A stretch of 64,000 bases of DNA from Erysipelotrichaceae bacterium (lineage in GTDB: Bacteria; Bacillota_I; Bacilli_A; Erysipelotrichales; Erysipelotrichaceae), in the NCBI GenBank assembly GCA_022767445.1, contig JALENJ010000034.1:1-64000 (forward strand), written 5' to 3'. The notes beneath the pieces were generated by a model that worked only from the letters and a program-made list of their open reading frames with translations, did no database searches and was not told the origin of the DNA. Both the position numbers and the translations under genes were made by a program. Shown one piece after another: positions 49,868-60,333 of this stretch. The first letter of the stretch is position 1, and every line of letters starts with the position of its first letter.

Positions 49868-51019
49868 ATGGTTAAAAATAAAATAAATAAAAAAGTAGGG
49901 AGAGTAACAGCAGGATTGCTTTCAGCCATCCTATTAGCTGGTACATATTCCATTAGAACAGTATACGCGGCAGACAACAAACCAACTGTACAAGAGAATA
50001 GCTTACCTGTTATCGAAATTAGCCAACAAGATATGAATCCATTGGATACAATCAAGAGCTTGGTTATCCAAGAGAGAGTTAATTTCGATGAAACATATAG
50101 TTTAGAAAATATCTCGATTGAAAAGAGTATTGCTGATATTGAAGGTTTCAATCGATCAGTAACAGGTATTCAAACAGTTACTGCTAAAGTTACATTAGCA
50201 AGTACAGGTGATGTTGAAGCTCAAAAGAGCTTAGGTTATTCTTTCATACAGAAAGTTGTTGTCAATGTTGTAAATAGTACAGCTCCAGTGATTAAACTAA
50301 AGAGTTCTCAAGTCATTGTAAATAACGGTGATAGTTGGAATCCTTCTAACTACATTTCTTACATCAATGATGATTCTGGTATTCTTCCGGTGTTAACTGT
50401 TGAAGGTAGTGTGGATATGAACACAGATGGTGATTATCCAGTTGAGTATGTTGTTGTAGATACAGCAGGTAATAAGTCTTCTGCTACAATGACAGTCAGT
50501 GTTCGTACACCACAGGAAGTGATTGATGCAAGAATTGCAGAAGAGGAACGTTTAAGAGCTGAAGAAGAGGCTAGACAGGCTGAAGAGGCTGCTCGTCAAC
50601 AGGCACTCGCACAAAGTCAAGCAGTTGCTAGTGGTACAGCTTCATTCAACGCAGCTAACTATGATTCCAGTACATATGCTGGTGGTATCGCTGCAGCTTT
50701 ATCCTTCGTTGGTAATACGCCATATGTATGGGGTGGTAATACTCCTGCTGGATTTGACTGTTCTGGTTTGGTTCAGTACTGCTATGGTTTAAGTGCTCGT
50801 ACTACTTATGATCAACAAAGATTAGGTACTCACTATTATGATATTGGCAACGCACCTGCTGGAGCCCTATACTTCTATGGTTCTGACTCTGCTCCATATC
50901 ACGTAGCGATTGCACTAGGTAATGGTACAGCAGTACACGCTGTTAACCCTGGACAAGGTGTTAAGGTTACAGACTTAACTTACATGACACCTTCTTACTA
51001 CATTGTCATTGGACAATAA
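49868..51019 (+). CDS. Secreted NlpC/P60 hydrolase, paralogue of the preceding gene without SH3b
   Basis: TPYVWGGNTPAGFDCSGLVQYCYG; shared N-terminal region. Confidence 0.9.
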   Translation: MVKNKINKKVGRVTAGLLSAILLAGTYSIRTVYAADNKPTVQENSLPVIEISQQDMNPLDTIKSLVIQERVNFDETYSLENISIEKSIADIEGFNRSVTGIQTVTAKVTLASTGDVEAQKSLGYSFIQKVVVNVVNSTAPVIKLKSSQVIVNNGDSWNPSNYISYINDDSGILPVLTVEGSVDMNTDGDYPVEYVVVDTAGNKSSATMTVSVRTPQEVIDARIAEEERLRAEEEARQAEEAARQQALAQSQAVASGTASFNAANYDSSTYAGGIAAALSFVGNTPYVWGGNTPAGFDCSGLVQYCYGLSARTTYDQQRLGTHYYDIGNAPAGALYFYGSDSAPYHVAIALGNGTAVHAVNPGQGVKVTDLTYMTPSYYIVIGQ

Positions 51020-51079
51020 ACATGATGTTTAAGACTCACGGATGTGAGTCTTTTTATATGAAAAAAAGCTCTTACGAGC

Positions 51080-52288
51080 TTATAAGATTTGTAGTATGAA
51101 ATACTTGAGATAACTGGTTTCTTCCATCGTCCAAAGGATAGGGTGATCTCCATTTTGTTGTGTGACGGAGATTTGTCTCAGTGTAACGCCACATTCCTTG
51201 GCACTTTCTAGTAACATCTGTTCAAATCGTTTTGTTTCCATAAAGCGTGAACAGGAACATGTGATAAGATATCCACCGTTACGTAGTGCATTCATGGCTT
51301 TCATGTTGATGTTCTTATAGCCATAGTATGCATTATTTACAGTCCTGCGAGATTTGGTAAATGCTGGTGGATCAAGAACGATAATATCAAATTGATTTGG
51401 TTTTAGTGTTTCTAAGTAATTGAATACATCTGCTTGTACAAACTCAATCTTATTTTCGAGCTGATTGAGTTTGGCATTTGCGTATCCTTGTTGTAATGCG
51501 GTATTAGATACATCAACTGCAGTCACAGATTGTGCGTTTCCATAGGCTGCGTTTAACGCAAAGCCGCCGGTGTGACTGAAACAGTCTAGTACACGTTTAT
51601 TGTGGGCGATATTGCGTAGTAATACACGATTGGATTTTTGGTCGAGGAAGTAACCTGTCTTTTGACCATTTTCAATGTCTACTTGTAGTAAGAGCCCGTT
51701 TTCATTGATGATTGTAATGGGGGATAGGTTATTTGGATTTAGATAGAATCCTTTGTAGGTTGATAGTCCTTCTTTTTCTCTGACCTTGATGTCATTACGT
51801 TCATAGATTGCATGTATCTCTTGGTGATTTTCTTTGAATACATCCAGTAGGATTTGATAGATCATATCTTTGCGTTGTTCTAGGCCTGCGTTAGATATCT
51901 GTGTAACGAGAATATCGTTGTAGCGATCGACAACAAGCCCAGGTAGTAAGTCAGCTTCCGCAAAGATATAACGACAGTTTGTCAGGTTTTGGTGTTCTAT
52001 CGTATCACGATAGGCATACGCAAATGCAATTCTTTTTTGAAAGAAGTTAGCGTTGATTTCTTCGTTTTCATCTTTGGTTAATATACGACATGTAATATGG
52101 CTAACACTGGAGTAAAAGCCTGTACCATAGTATTCTCCACTTTGCGATAGTATCTTTACGATACTACCATCACTAATTGTATCCTTTGCTTGTAGAAGAT
52201 TATTGCGATACATCCACATCTGTCCTTTTTGTAGCCAAGTCTCACCCTCAGGTGAGATGGTGATTGTTGGATAGTTTGTTTTCATCAT
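51080..52288 (-). CDS. Class I SAM-dependent rRNA methyltransferase, RlmI-like (PUA + MTase)
   Basis: VLDCFSHTGGFALNAAYGNAQSVTAVD; IVLDPPAFTKSRR. Confidence 0.9.
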   Translation of the reverse strand: MMKTNYPTITISPEGETWLQKGQMWMYRNNLLQAKDTISDGSIVKILSQSGEYYGTGFYSSVSHITCRILTKDENEEINANFFQKRIAFAYAYRDTIEHQNLTNCRYIFAEADLLPGLVVDRYNDILVTQISNAGLEQRKDMIYQILLDVFKENHQEIHAIYERNDIKVREKEGLSTYKGFYLNPNNLSPITIINENGLLLQVDIENGQKTGYFLDQKSNRVLLRNIAHNKRVLDCFSHTGGFALNAAYGNAQSVTAVDVSNTALQQGYANAKLNQLENKIEFVQADVFNYLETLKPNQFDIIVLDPPAFTKSRRTVNNAYYGYKNINMKAMNALRNGGYLITCSCSRFMETKRFEQMLLESAKECGVTLRQISVTQQNGDHPILWTMEETSYLKYFILQIL

Positions 52289-52377
52289 GTTTACCTCTTG
52301 ATTATCATAAATGATAATACGCTATTTTTGGGGAACTATATACAAATATTTGTAGGTAGTGATAGGAGGATGACAAA

Positions 52378-53094
52378 ATGATTATTCGTGAAATGCCAAA
52401 TAGTGAACGACCAAGAGATAAGGGATTGCGGTATGGTGTTAGAACATTGAGCTCAAGAGAACTACTGGCTTTGGTGTTAAGAACAGGGACACAAGGAGAA
52501 TCCGTATTGACGATGGCGGATCATCTACTACAACTATCCAAAGGATTAAAGGGATTGGTGAGGATGTCAAATGAAGAGTTATGCAAGATTAAGGGTATCA
52601 GTAAAGTAAAGGCACTACAATTACAGGCTATCTTTGAAATCAGCCGGCGTGCAAGTCTTGAAGTTGCTTTTGATGAGGAGATCATCGACAATCCAGAAAG
52701 AGTTGCTCATTGGCTCAGAAATGAAATTGGCACTGGCACTCAAGAGAAGTTCATCGTGATATATCTAAATACTGCACATCGGATTATCTCTGCTAAGACG
52801 TTGTTTGTCGGTACCATTAACGCTAGTTCCGTCTACCCACGTGAAATATTCAAAGAAGCACTGTTGGTGGGTAGTACGGATATCATGTTGGCACACAATC
52901 ATCCAAGTGGAGTACTAACACCTAGTTCTCAAGATTTGGTGGTAACAGGTAAGCTAATTGCCTGTGGCAAGTTAATGGGAGTTAGAATCCTAGATCATCT
53001 GATCGTATCACAGACAAACTTTTTAAGTTTTGCAAGAGAAGAGCTATTTCAAAGTTGTATCGAAGCTTATCAATGCATACATCCACAAGGATAA
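52378..53094 (+). CDS. radC: RadC/JAB-domain protein
   Basis: EIFKEALLVGSTDIMLAHNHPSGVLTPSSQD. Confidence 0.92.
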   Translation: MIIREMPNSERPRDKGLRYGVRTLSSRELLALVLRTGTQGESVLTMADHLLQLSKGLKGLVRMSNEELCKIKGISKVKALQLQAIFEISRRASLEVAFDEEIIDNPERVAHWLRNEIGTGTQEKFIVIYLNTAHRIISAKTLFVGTINASSVYPREIFKEALLVGSTDIMLAHNHPSGVLTPSSQDLVVTGKLIACGKLMGVRILDHLIVSQTNFLSFAREELFQSCIEAYQCIHPQG

Positions 53095-53190
53095 AACAAT
53101 TGAGCCAAATCATAGGGAAATGTAGAAAATGTACTATAATAGTATCGAGTCTTTTTGAGTAGACAGTTTAGAAATGATTGAGGAAAGAAA

Positions 53191-55800
53191 ATGAAAAAAC
53201 TATTATTGACTGATGGTAATTCCATGTTGTTTAGAGCATACTACGCAACCGCATATGGCAGAGTGATGAAGACATCGGATGGCACACCTACCAATGCGAT
53301 ATTTGGCTTTGCGTCCATGTTACAAAAGGCAATCGATACCATTCAACCAGATGCAGTGTTGGTGGCTTTTGATGCTGGAAAACATACCTTCCGTCATGAT
53401 TTATATGCCGACTATAAAGGTGGACGTAAACCGGCACCAGATGATTTGGTTCCCCAATTTAAATTGGTCCGTGATTTCTTGGATGCCTTTGGCATTAAAT
53501 GGGTAGAGATGACTGATATCGAAGCAGATGACTTAATCGGTACGATCTCCAAGAAAGAAAAGGACTATCAAACCTATGTACTGACAAGTGATCATGATAT
53601 GTTACAGTTGATTGATGATACAACATCTGTACTACTAATGAAAAAGGGCATCTCTGATATGGATGTAATGACACCAGAGGCACTGATGGAACAGATGGGT
53701 ATTACCCCATCCCAGATTATTGATATGAAGGGATTGATGGGGGATAAATCAGATAATATTCCAGGTATTGCTGGAATTGGTGAAAAGACAGCGATTAAGC
53801 TACTACAGGAATACGGTACTGTTGAAAATGTCTTAGATAATGATGATAAGCTCAAAGGAGCTTTACAAAAGAAAGTCATGGCGGGCCATGATAGTGCACT
53901 ATTATCCAAGAAGCTAGCGACGATACGTCGTGATGTTAATGTGGATATCACGCAGGATGAGTTGTCATTTACACCAACGTATCAAAATCTAGTTAAGTTT
54001 TTACAGATGTTGGAGATGAACACTCTAGCTAGTCGTTTTTCTTCTTATATTGATACAGTAGAAACGGAAGAAAAAACGATAGACACCAACCAATACGAAC
54101 GTGTAGATAAAATACCAGAAGATGTATTCAAAGGACATAGTGCAGTATTTATTGATGATAATCATGATACATTCATGCATGCAAGAATGCATGGTATTGC
54201 ACTATATGATGGCAAACATGCATACTACATCACTTTAAGTGATGCGAAAAAGGATACAGAGTTACTTGCATACTTAGCATCAGATATACCAGCTAAGATT
54301 GGTTTTGATGTAAAGAGAAATCTACATCTAGCTAAGAATGAAGATATCGTTATTAACTTCCATGATGATATGATGGTGGCTGCTTCTCTTGTGGATTCTT
54401 CTTTGACATCTGCTGCGAAGATTATCGAAGCTTATGACTTACAAAATGAAGTAAGTTATGAAGATGTATATGGTAAACCAACAAAACCAAATCTATTCAT
54501 TGATGAACAAAAGCAGACTGCTTACGCATGCAAGCATGCGATTAACGTCTATGTACTTTACCAACAGATTATAGATAAGATTCAAGAATATCACATGGAA
54601 GATCTCTATCAACAGATGGAGATGCCACTGACAACGATTCTCTATCATATGGAAAGAGAAGGTATTCGTTGTGATATCGATATTCTTGATCGCATTGCGA
54701 CACAGACAATGGAAAAGATTACCGCTACTCAAAAGAGTATCTACCAAGAAGCGGGCAAAGAATTTAATATCAACTCACCAAAACAACTTGCAGAAGTACT
54801 CTATGATGACTTGCAATTACCTTCTGGTAAAAAGAGAAGTACAGCAGCTGCTGAACTTGAAAAGCTACAAGGTATCGTTCCAATCATTGATGATATTCTA
54901 GAGTATCGAAAGCTTTCCAAGTTGTATAGCACATATGCGGAAGGTCTAAAGAAATATATCCAAAAGGATGGTAAGATTCATACCATTTACAATCAATCCG
55001 CAACCCAAACGGGTCGTTTATCCTCAAGTGAGCCAAATCTTCAGAATATCAGTGTTCGTGATGAACAGGGCAAAGAGATACGTAAAGCATTCTTGCCTGA
55101 AGATAACTGTGTGTTAATTTCAAGTGATTATCATCAGATTGAATTGCGTATGTTAGCACATATGGCAAATGAAACAAGTTTGATTGAGGCCTTCAAAGAG
55201 GGAATTGATATTCATACTAAGACAGCGATGGATGTCTTCCATAAGGCGCAAGATGAGATTACATCACAAGATCGTCGTCAAGCAAAGACAGTTAACTTTG
55301 GTATTGTGTATGGTATCAGTGACTTTGGTTTGGCTGAACAGTTAGGTGTATCACGCTTTGAAGCACATGACTTTATCGAAGATTACTACCGTGCATATCC
55401 AGGTATTCGTACATACATGGAAGGTATTGTTGAAACCTGTGAGAAACAAGGTTATGTTGAAACGCTATGTGGTAGAAGAAGAGAGATACCTGAGATACAC
55501 GATAAAAATCATGCAACGCGAGAGTTTGGTAAGCGTGCTGCGATGAACGCACCAATCCAAGGATCTGCGGCAGACTTAATCAAGCTTGCGATGATTCACA
55601 TCAATCAGATGATGAAAGAACGAAACGTTAAGAGTAAAATGATTCTACAGGTACATGATGAACTGATCTTCAATGTACCAAATGATGAGATTGAAATCAT
55701 GAAGAAGTTAATCAATGATGGAATGATTCATGCGATGGAATTAAAGGTGCCACTCACAGCAGAGTGCTCAGTGGGTACCGATTGGTACGAGGCTAAGTAG
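53191..55800 (+). CDS. polA: DNA polymerase I
   Basis: 5'-3' exonuclease N-terminus; QTGRLSSSEPNLQNI; QVHDELIF; 3'-5' exonuclease motifs appear degenerate. Confidence 0.97.
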   Translation: MKKLLLTDGNSMLFRAYYATAYGRVMKTSDGTPTNAIFGFASMLQKAIDTIQPDAVLVAFDAGKHTFRHDLYADYKGGRKPAPDDLVPQFKLVRDFLDAFGIKWVEMTDIEADDLIGTISKKEKDYQTYVLTSDHDMLQLIDDTTSVLLMKKGISDMDVMTPEALMEQMGITPSQIIDMKGLMGDKSDNIPGIAGIGEKTAIKLLQEYGTVENVLDNDDKLKGALQKKVMAGHDSALLSKKLATIRRDVNVDITQDELSFTPTYQNLVKFLQMLEMNTLASRFSSYIDTVETEEKTIDTNQYERVDKIPEDVFKGHSAVFIDDNHDTFMHARMHGIALYDGKHAYYITLSDAKKDTELLAYLASDIPAKIGFDVKRNLHLAKNEDIVINFHDDMMVAASLVDSSLTSAAKIIEAYDLQNEVSYEDVYGKPTKPNLFIDEQKQTAYACKHAINVYVLYQQIIDKIQEYHMEDLYQQMEMPLTTILYHMEREGIRCDIDILDRIATQTMEKITATQKSIYQEAGKEFNINSPKQLAEVLYDDLQLPSGKKRSTAAAELEKLQGIVPIIDDILEYRKLSKLYSTYAEGLKKYIQKDGKIHTIYNQSATQTGRLSSSEPNLQNISVRDEQGKEIRKAFLPEDNCVLISSDYHQIELRMLAHMANETSLIEAFKEGIDIHTKTAMDVFHKAQDEITSQDRRQAKTVNFGIVYGISDFGLAEQLGVSRFEAHDFIEDYYRAYPGIRTYMEGIVETCEKQGYVETLCGRRREIPEIHDKNHATREFGKRAAMNAPIQGSAADLIKLAMIHINQMMKERNVKSKMILQVHDELIFNVPNDEIEIMKKLINDGMIHAMELKVPLTAECSVGTDWYEAK

Positions 55801-55801
55801 G

Positions 55802-56608
55802 ATGCCAGAATTACCAGAGGTAGAAACCGTATTACGCACCCTAGAACATCAAATACAAGGAAGAAGAATCATCGATGTAGATGTCTTCTATCCTAAGATG
55901 ATACAGGGTGATATACAAGAATTTAAAAACCATCTCAAGAGCCAAACATTTCGCCAATTTATGCGACGCGGTAAATATCTGTTGTTTGGTATGGATGATT
56001 GCATCTTGATGAGTCATCTACGCATGGAAGGTAGATATTATATTCAGGATCCACAAGATTCTATCAATCGTCATATGCATGTCATATTCCATTTGGATAA
56101 TGGCAAGCAACTGCGATACATGGACACACGTAAGTTTGGACGTATGCAAATATTGCCGTTGGATACAGACTTTAGTCACTTCCATAACCTTGGTCCAGAG
56201 CCCTTTGATGAATCTTTTAATGCAGACTATGTACATACATACATCAAAAGGAAGAAGACACCACTGAAGTCACTTCTATTAGACCAGAGCTTTGTGGCAG
56301 GAATCGGAAATATCTACGCAGATGAGATTCTAGCCGCATGTGGCCTTCGACCTGGTAGGTCGTGTAAGAGAATCACACGAAACGATGAAGCGAATATCGT
56401 CATGCATACAAAGCGGATACTAAAAGCGGCGATTGCGGCTGGTGGTACAACGATACGTACCTATACATCCAGTCTTGGTGTAACAGGAAGATTCCAAACG
56501 GAGTGCACCGTGCATATGCAAAAAATATGTCCTCGATGTCATGGCGAAATTCACGTAAAATATATAGGTGGACGTTCCAGTTACTATTGTCCACATTGTC
56601 AAAAGTAG
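55802..56608 (+). CDS. mutM: Formamidopyrimidine-DNA glycosylase
   Basis: MPELPEVETVLRTL; C-terminal zinc finger CPRCHGEI...YYCPHCQK. Confidence 0.96.
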   Translation: MPELPEVETVLRTLEHQIQGRRIIDVDVFYPKMIQGDIQEFKNHLKSQTFRQFMRRGKYLLFGMDDCILMSHLRMEGRYYIQDPQDSINRHMHVIFHLDNGKQLRYMDTRKFGRMQILPLDTDFSHFHNLGPEPFDESFNADYVHTYIKRKKTPLKSLLLDQSFVAGIGNIYADEILAACGLRPGRSCKRITRNDEANIVMHTKRILKAAIAAGGTTIRTYTSSLGVTGRFQTECTVHMQKICPRCHGEIHVKYIGGRSSYYCPHCQK

Positions 56609-56615
56609 GAGTTTT

Positions 56616-57215
56616 ATGAAGATAGCAATTACAGGTACCATCGCAGCAGGTAAAACCACTGTTGCCATATTATTCAAGCGCAGAGGCTTTCCCGTATTCA
56701 ATGCGGATCAATATGCCAAAAGAGCCTTATATCAAGGTTCAAAGTGCTATGATCAGATTATTGAAACGTTTGGTAAGGATGTAATTGCGGATAGTGGAGA
56801 TATCGACGCAAAGAAACTAGCGCATATCGTGTTTGAAGACAATGAAAAAAGACTTCTACTCAATCAAATTGTGCATCCCTTTGTATTAGAGGGTATGCAG
56901 AAATTCTTTTTTTCGCAAAAGGATAGTCCTATCCTATTTGCGGAGATTCCACTTCTGTATGAAACAGGGTGGGATACCTACTTTGATCAAACCATAGTCG
57001 TTACTTGTAGTCAACAAGTGGCGATACAACGTATGATGGAAGATAGAGGATATACAAAACAAGAAGCTATATCACGGTTGGATATGCAGATACCTGCAAG
57101 CATACAAGTCGATAAAGCAGATATTGTGATATACAACGATACTGATCTACAGGAATTAAACCACAAAGTAAATCAAGTACTCGCAAAGATAAGAAAGGAT
57201 CAGCGACATGGATAG
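56616..57215 (+). CDS. coaE: Dephospho-CoA kinase
   Basis: IAITGTIAAGKTTVAILFKRRGFPVFNAD. Confidence 0.93.
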   Translation: MKIAITGTIAAGKTTVAILFKRRGFPVFNADQYAKRALYQGSKCYDQIIETFGKDVIADSGDIDAKKLAHIVFEDNEKRLLLNQIVHPFVLEGMQKFFFSQKDSPILFAEIPLLYETGWDTYFDQTIVVTCSQQVAIQRMMEDRGYTKQEAISRLDMQIPASIQVDKADIVIYNDTDLQELNHKVNQVLAKIRKDQRHG

Positions 57216-58401
57216 AATGCCTACAAGTACATATCGTATCGAAACTAGCCGTGGAATCTCAGAAGATCTGCTGATTTCTTTTATGATGCTGTATCAACCA
57301 CTAATTGGAAAAGACGCTACAGTATTATACCTAACACTGTTTGCGGAAAGTAAAACACAGAAGGGTTTTGATACACACAATCGATTATTAATCCTGACGG
57401 ACTTAGATATCAACGCATTTGATAAAGCATGTATCAAACTAGAAGAGTACATGTTGATGCGTACATTTACAAAGAATACAGAGATGAATCAACAGTATAT
57501 CTATATACTAAATAATCCACTATCCACAAAGGACTTCTATAAGTCTAATCTGTTTATGAATCGCTATGAACAGGTGGTAGGTAAGGAAGAAACAGATACG
57601 ACTATCATGCATGTAAATGCAAACTCAGCATCCCTAAGAGGGTATAAAGAGATTACACGTGCAGTGAAATTTTTACCAGAAGATATGATGGATCGTCACA
57701 TAGAATTCGATGCATTGAAGCCAAAGTATGAGTTTGCCAGCGATGATCAAACAATCGTATTTGACTATGAAAAGTTTATTGCGACGACATCTATCTTGGT
57801 ATTCCCAGCAGAGCTGCGTACGCAAGAAAATCTAAGTTTGATAGGGAAGCTAGCTACCATCTATGGTCTATCTGTTGATCGTATGCGTGTATTAGTCAAT
57901 CGTTGTGTAAATCTACAAACCATGCAGTTTGATCAAGCAAAGTTAAAGATATACGCTGCTAGAAGTACATCTGATGTCAAACCAACAGATGATCCGTATG
58001 CCTTGCCACCAGTATCCTTCTTACAGGCAAGACAAAACGGTGCTAAAGTGACACAGAACGATAAATCAATATTAGAACACCTAGCAATTGATATGCACTT
58101 TAGCAACGAAGTAATCAATGTTATGATTGAACATATCCTAAAGATATCGCAGAATCGTCTACATCGAAACTTTGTGGATATGGTAGCTGCAGAGTGGGCA
58201 AGAGATGGTGTAACAACCAAACAACAAGCCCTTCAAGAAAGAAGAAAATCTCTACGCAATCATAAAGATACATCTACAGTACGTATCGATATGCCAGAAT
58301 ATATACGCCAACAAGAGGAAGGCACTTTACCAGAGGGTAAAAAACCATCCAAGGAATTATTAGAAAGACTACAGAAGCTACAACAGAAAGGAGAATCATA
58401 G
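57208..58401 (+). CDS. dnaB: Replication initiation and membrane attachment protein DnaB (DnaB/DnaD family)
   Basis: Position before dnaI; MMLYQPLIGKDATVLYLTL. Confidence 0.85.
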   Translation: MDRMPTSTYRIETSRGISEDLLISFMMLYQPLIGKDATVLYLTLFAESKTQKGFDTHNRLLILTDLDINAFDKACIKLEEYMLMRTFTKNTEMNQQYIYILNNPLSTKDFYKSNLFMNRYEQVVGKEETDTTIMHVNANSASLRGYKEITRAVKFLPEDMMDRHIEFDALKPKYEFASDDQTIVFDYEKFIATTSILVFPAELRTQENLSLIGKLATIYGLSVDRMRVLVNRCVNLQTMQFDQAKLKIYAARSTSDVKPTDDPYALPPVSFLQARQNGAKVTQNDKSILEHLAIDMHFSNEVINVMIEHILKISQNRLHRNFVDMVAAEWARDGVTTKQQALQERRKSLRNHKDTSTVRIDMPEYIRQQEEGTLPEGKKPSKELLERLQKLQQKGES

Positions 58402-58404
58402 TAT

Positions 58405-59316
58405 ATGAAAGTTTTAAATATTGATGGTGTACAACAGACACCAGCTCAACAACAAGAAACACAAGATTTAAAACAACAACTACATGATGATCCTGTTGTA
58501 GCTAAGAAATTTAAAGAAAACCATATCGATGAAAGATATTATGAGACATCTCCTTGGAAGATTGCCCAATGGCGTAAAGACTATGAACCATGCATGCATT
58601 GTACAGGTTTAAATCAATGTAAACAACGCATCAATGGTTATTATGATGATCTGTGTGATAACGGCATCCTACAACTTGTACAAACACCATGCCGTTATAA
58701 ACAAAACTATATGAACCAAACAAGTCATATAGAAAAGTATCTCTCAAATGACTTGCCAAAACAGATGTTTACAGTCTCCTTTGATAAGATCAATCTATCA
58801 AAAGAAACAGAAGAATACTTACTTGTATGGGAGCTATGCAGAAATGCTAGTTTACACAACCAAGGATTATACCTATATGGAACCATGGGTTGTGGTAAGA
58901 CATACCTGAGTGCCTGCGGGGCCAATGATCATGCACGAAAGGGTGAAAAAACTGCTTACATCCACTATCCAACATACTGTACACGTGCAATTTCATTGAT
59001 GAAAACAGGGGAATATAAAACAGAATTAAGTCGTCTAATGCGAGCAAAATTCCTCGTCATTGATGATATTGGTGCAGAGAGTGTTAATGAGTGGAATCGT
59101 GATCAATTACTATTACCACTTTTAGAGAAACGATATACTGAAGGATTAACTACTTGGTTTACATCCAACTGTGATATCGATACACTCAAGGAACATTTCC
59201 GCTATGTAGGTAAGGGAAAAGAAGATGAGCTAAAAGCAGCACGTATTATGGAAAGAATTACCAGCATGGCAAAGATACAAACGCTTACAGGAAAAGATAG
59301 GCGAAAAACCCTTTAA
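58405..59316 (+). CDS. dnaI: Primosomal helicase loader DnaI
   Basis: LYLYGTMGCGKTYLSACGAN; FLVIDDIGAESVNEWNRDQLL; N-terminal Cys cluster. Confidence 0.92.
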   Translation: MKVLNIDGVQQTPAQQQETQDLKQQLHDDPVVAKKFKENHIDERYYETSPWKIAQWRKDYEPCMHCTGLNQCKQRINGYYDDLCDNGILQLVQTPCRYKQNYMNQTSHIEKYLSNDLPKQMFTVSFDKINLSKETEEYLLVWELCRNASLHNQGLYLYGTMGCGKTYLSACGANDHARKGEKTAYIHYPTYCTRAISLMKTGEYKTELSRLMRAKFLVIDDIGAESVNEWNRDQLLLPLLEKRYTEGLTTWFTSNCDIDTLKEHFRYVGKGKEDELKAARIMERITSMAKIQTLTGKDRRKTL

Positions 59317-59361
59317 TAATGCGGTTTTATGGTATAAAATGTATGAGATTTGGAGGCTGAA

Positions 59362-60324
59362 ATGGTTAGAAAAATCGGTGTATTAACATCAGGTGGAGAC
59401 GCTCCTGGAATGAACGCTGCCATTCGTTCCGTTACAAGAATCGCTCTTAGCAATGGAATTGAAGTCGTAGGGATTCATGATGGATATCAGGGCCTGTTAA
59501 ATGAGAAGTTTCAAGTATTACAAAGAACAGATGTTTCCGACATCCTAAATCGTGGAGGAACAACACTTGGCTCAGCACGATTACCTGAATTCAAAGAAGA
59601 AGAGATTCAGGATCAATGCATAGCGAACTTAAAGAAAGCTGGCATTGATGCACTTGTAGTTGTAGGTGGTGATGGCTCTTATCGAGGTGCGATGGCACTA
59701 ACAAATAAGGGTATCAACTGTATTGGACTACCAGGGACAATCGACAACGATATCTCCGGTACAGACTTTACAATTGGCTTTGATACTGCACTACAGACAT
59801 GTGTAGAAAACGTCGATAAGCTGCGTGATACATCGAGTTCACATCACCGTTGTTCCATCGTTGAAGTGATGGGTAACCATTGTGGTGATCTAGCACTATA
59901 TACAGCGATAGCTTGTGGTGCAGAGATTGTTATCACACCAGAGACAGGCTACGATGAGATGGAGATATTAGAGAAGTTACGATATCTTGGTGATGCAGTA
60001 CAGAAGAACCATGCGATTGTCATCATCTCAGAGAAGATTTGTGATGTAGATGGACTAGCAAAGAAAGTTTCACTACACACCAACTTCAGTGGACGTGCAA
60101 CAATCTTAGGCCATATCCAACGCGGTGGATCCCCAACACCAACAGATCGTATGCTAGCAAGTAGAATGGGGGAGAAAGCCATTGACCTTCTAATGGAAGG
60201 TATTGGTGGTCATTGCGTAGGTATTATTGATAACCAAATCACTTCAATGCCAATACAAGAGGCACTTGAGATACCACGCAACAGTAGAAAGAAACTATAT
60301 CGATTATTTGATCGATTAGTATAG
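59362..60324 (+). CDS. pfkA: 6-phosphofructokinase
   Basis: [40 protein letters not shown]. Confidence 0.97.
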   Translation: MVRKIGVLTSGGDAPGMNAAIRSVTRIALSNGIEVVGIHDGYQGLLNEKFQVLQRTDVSDILNRGGTTLGSARLPEFKEEEIQDQCIANLKKAGIDALVVVGGDGSYRGAMALTNKGINCIGLPGTIDNDISGTDFTIGFDTALQTCVENVDKLRDTSSSHHRCSIVEVMGNHCGDLALYTAIACGAEIVITPETGYDEMEILEKLRYLGDAVQKNHAIVIISEKICDVDGLAKKVSLHTNFSGRATILGHIQRGGSPTPTDRMLASRMGEKAIDLLMEGIGGHCVGIIDNQITSMPIQEALEIPRNSRKKLYRLFDRLV

Positions 60325-60333
60325 AAAGAGGAG

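Noticed and set aside
53191-55800. Degenerate 3'-5' exonuclease domain in PolA
   Set aside because: Loss of proofreading motifs is common in Firmicutes Pol I.
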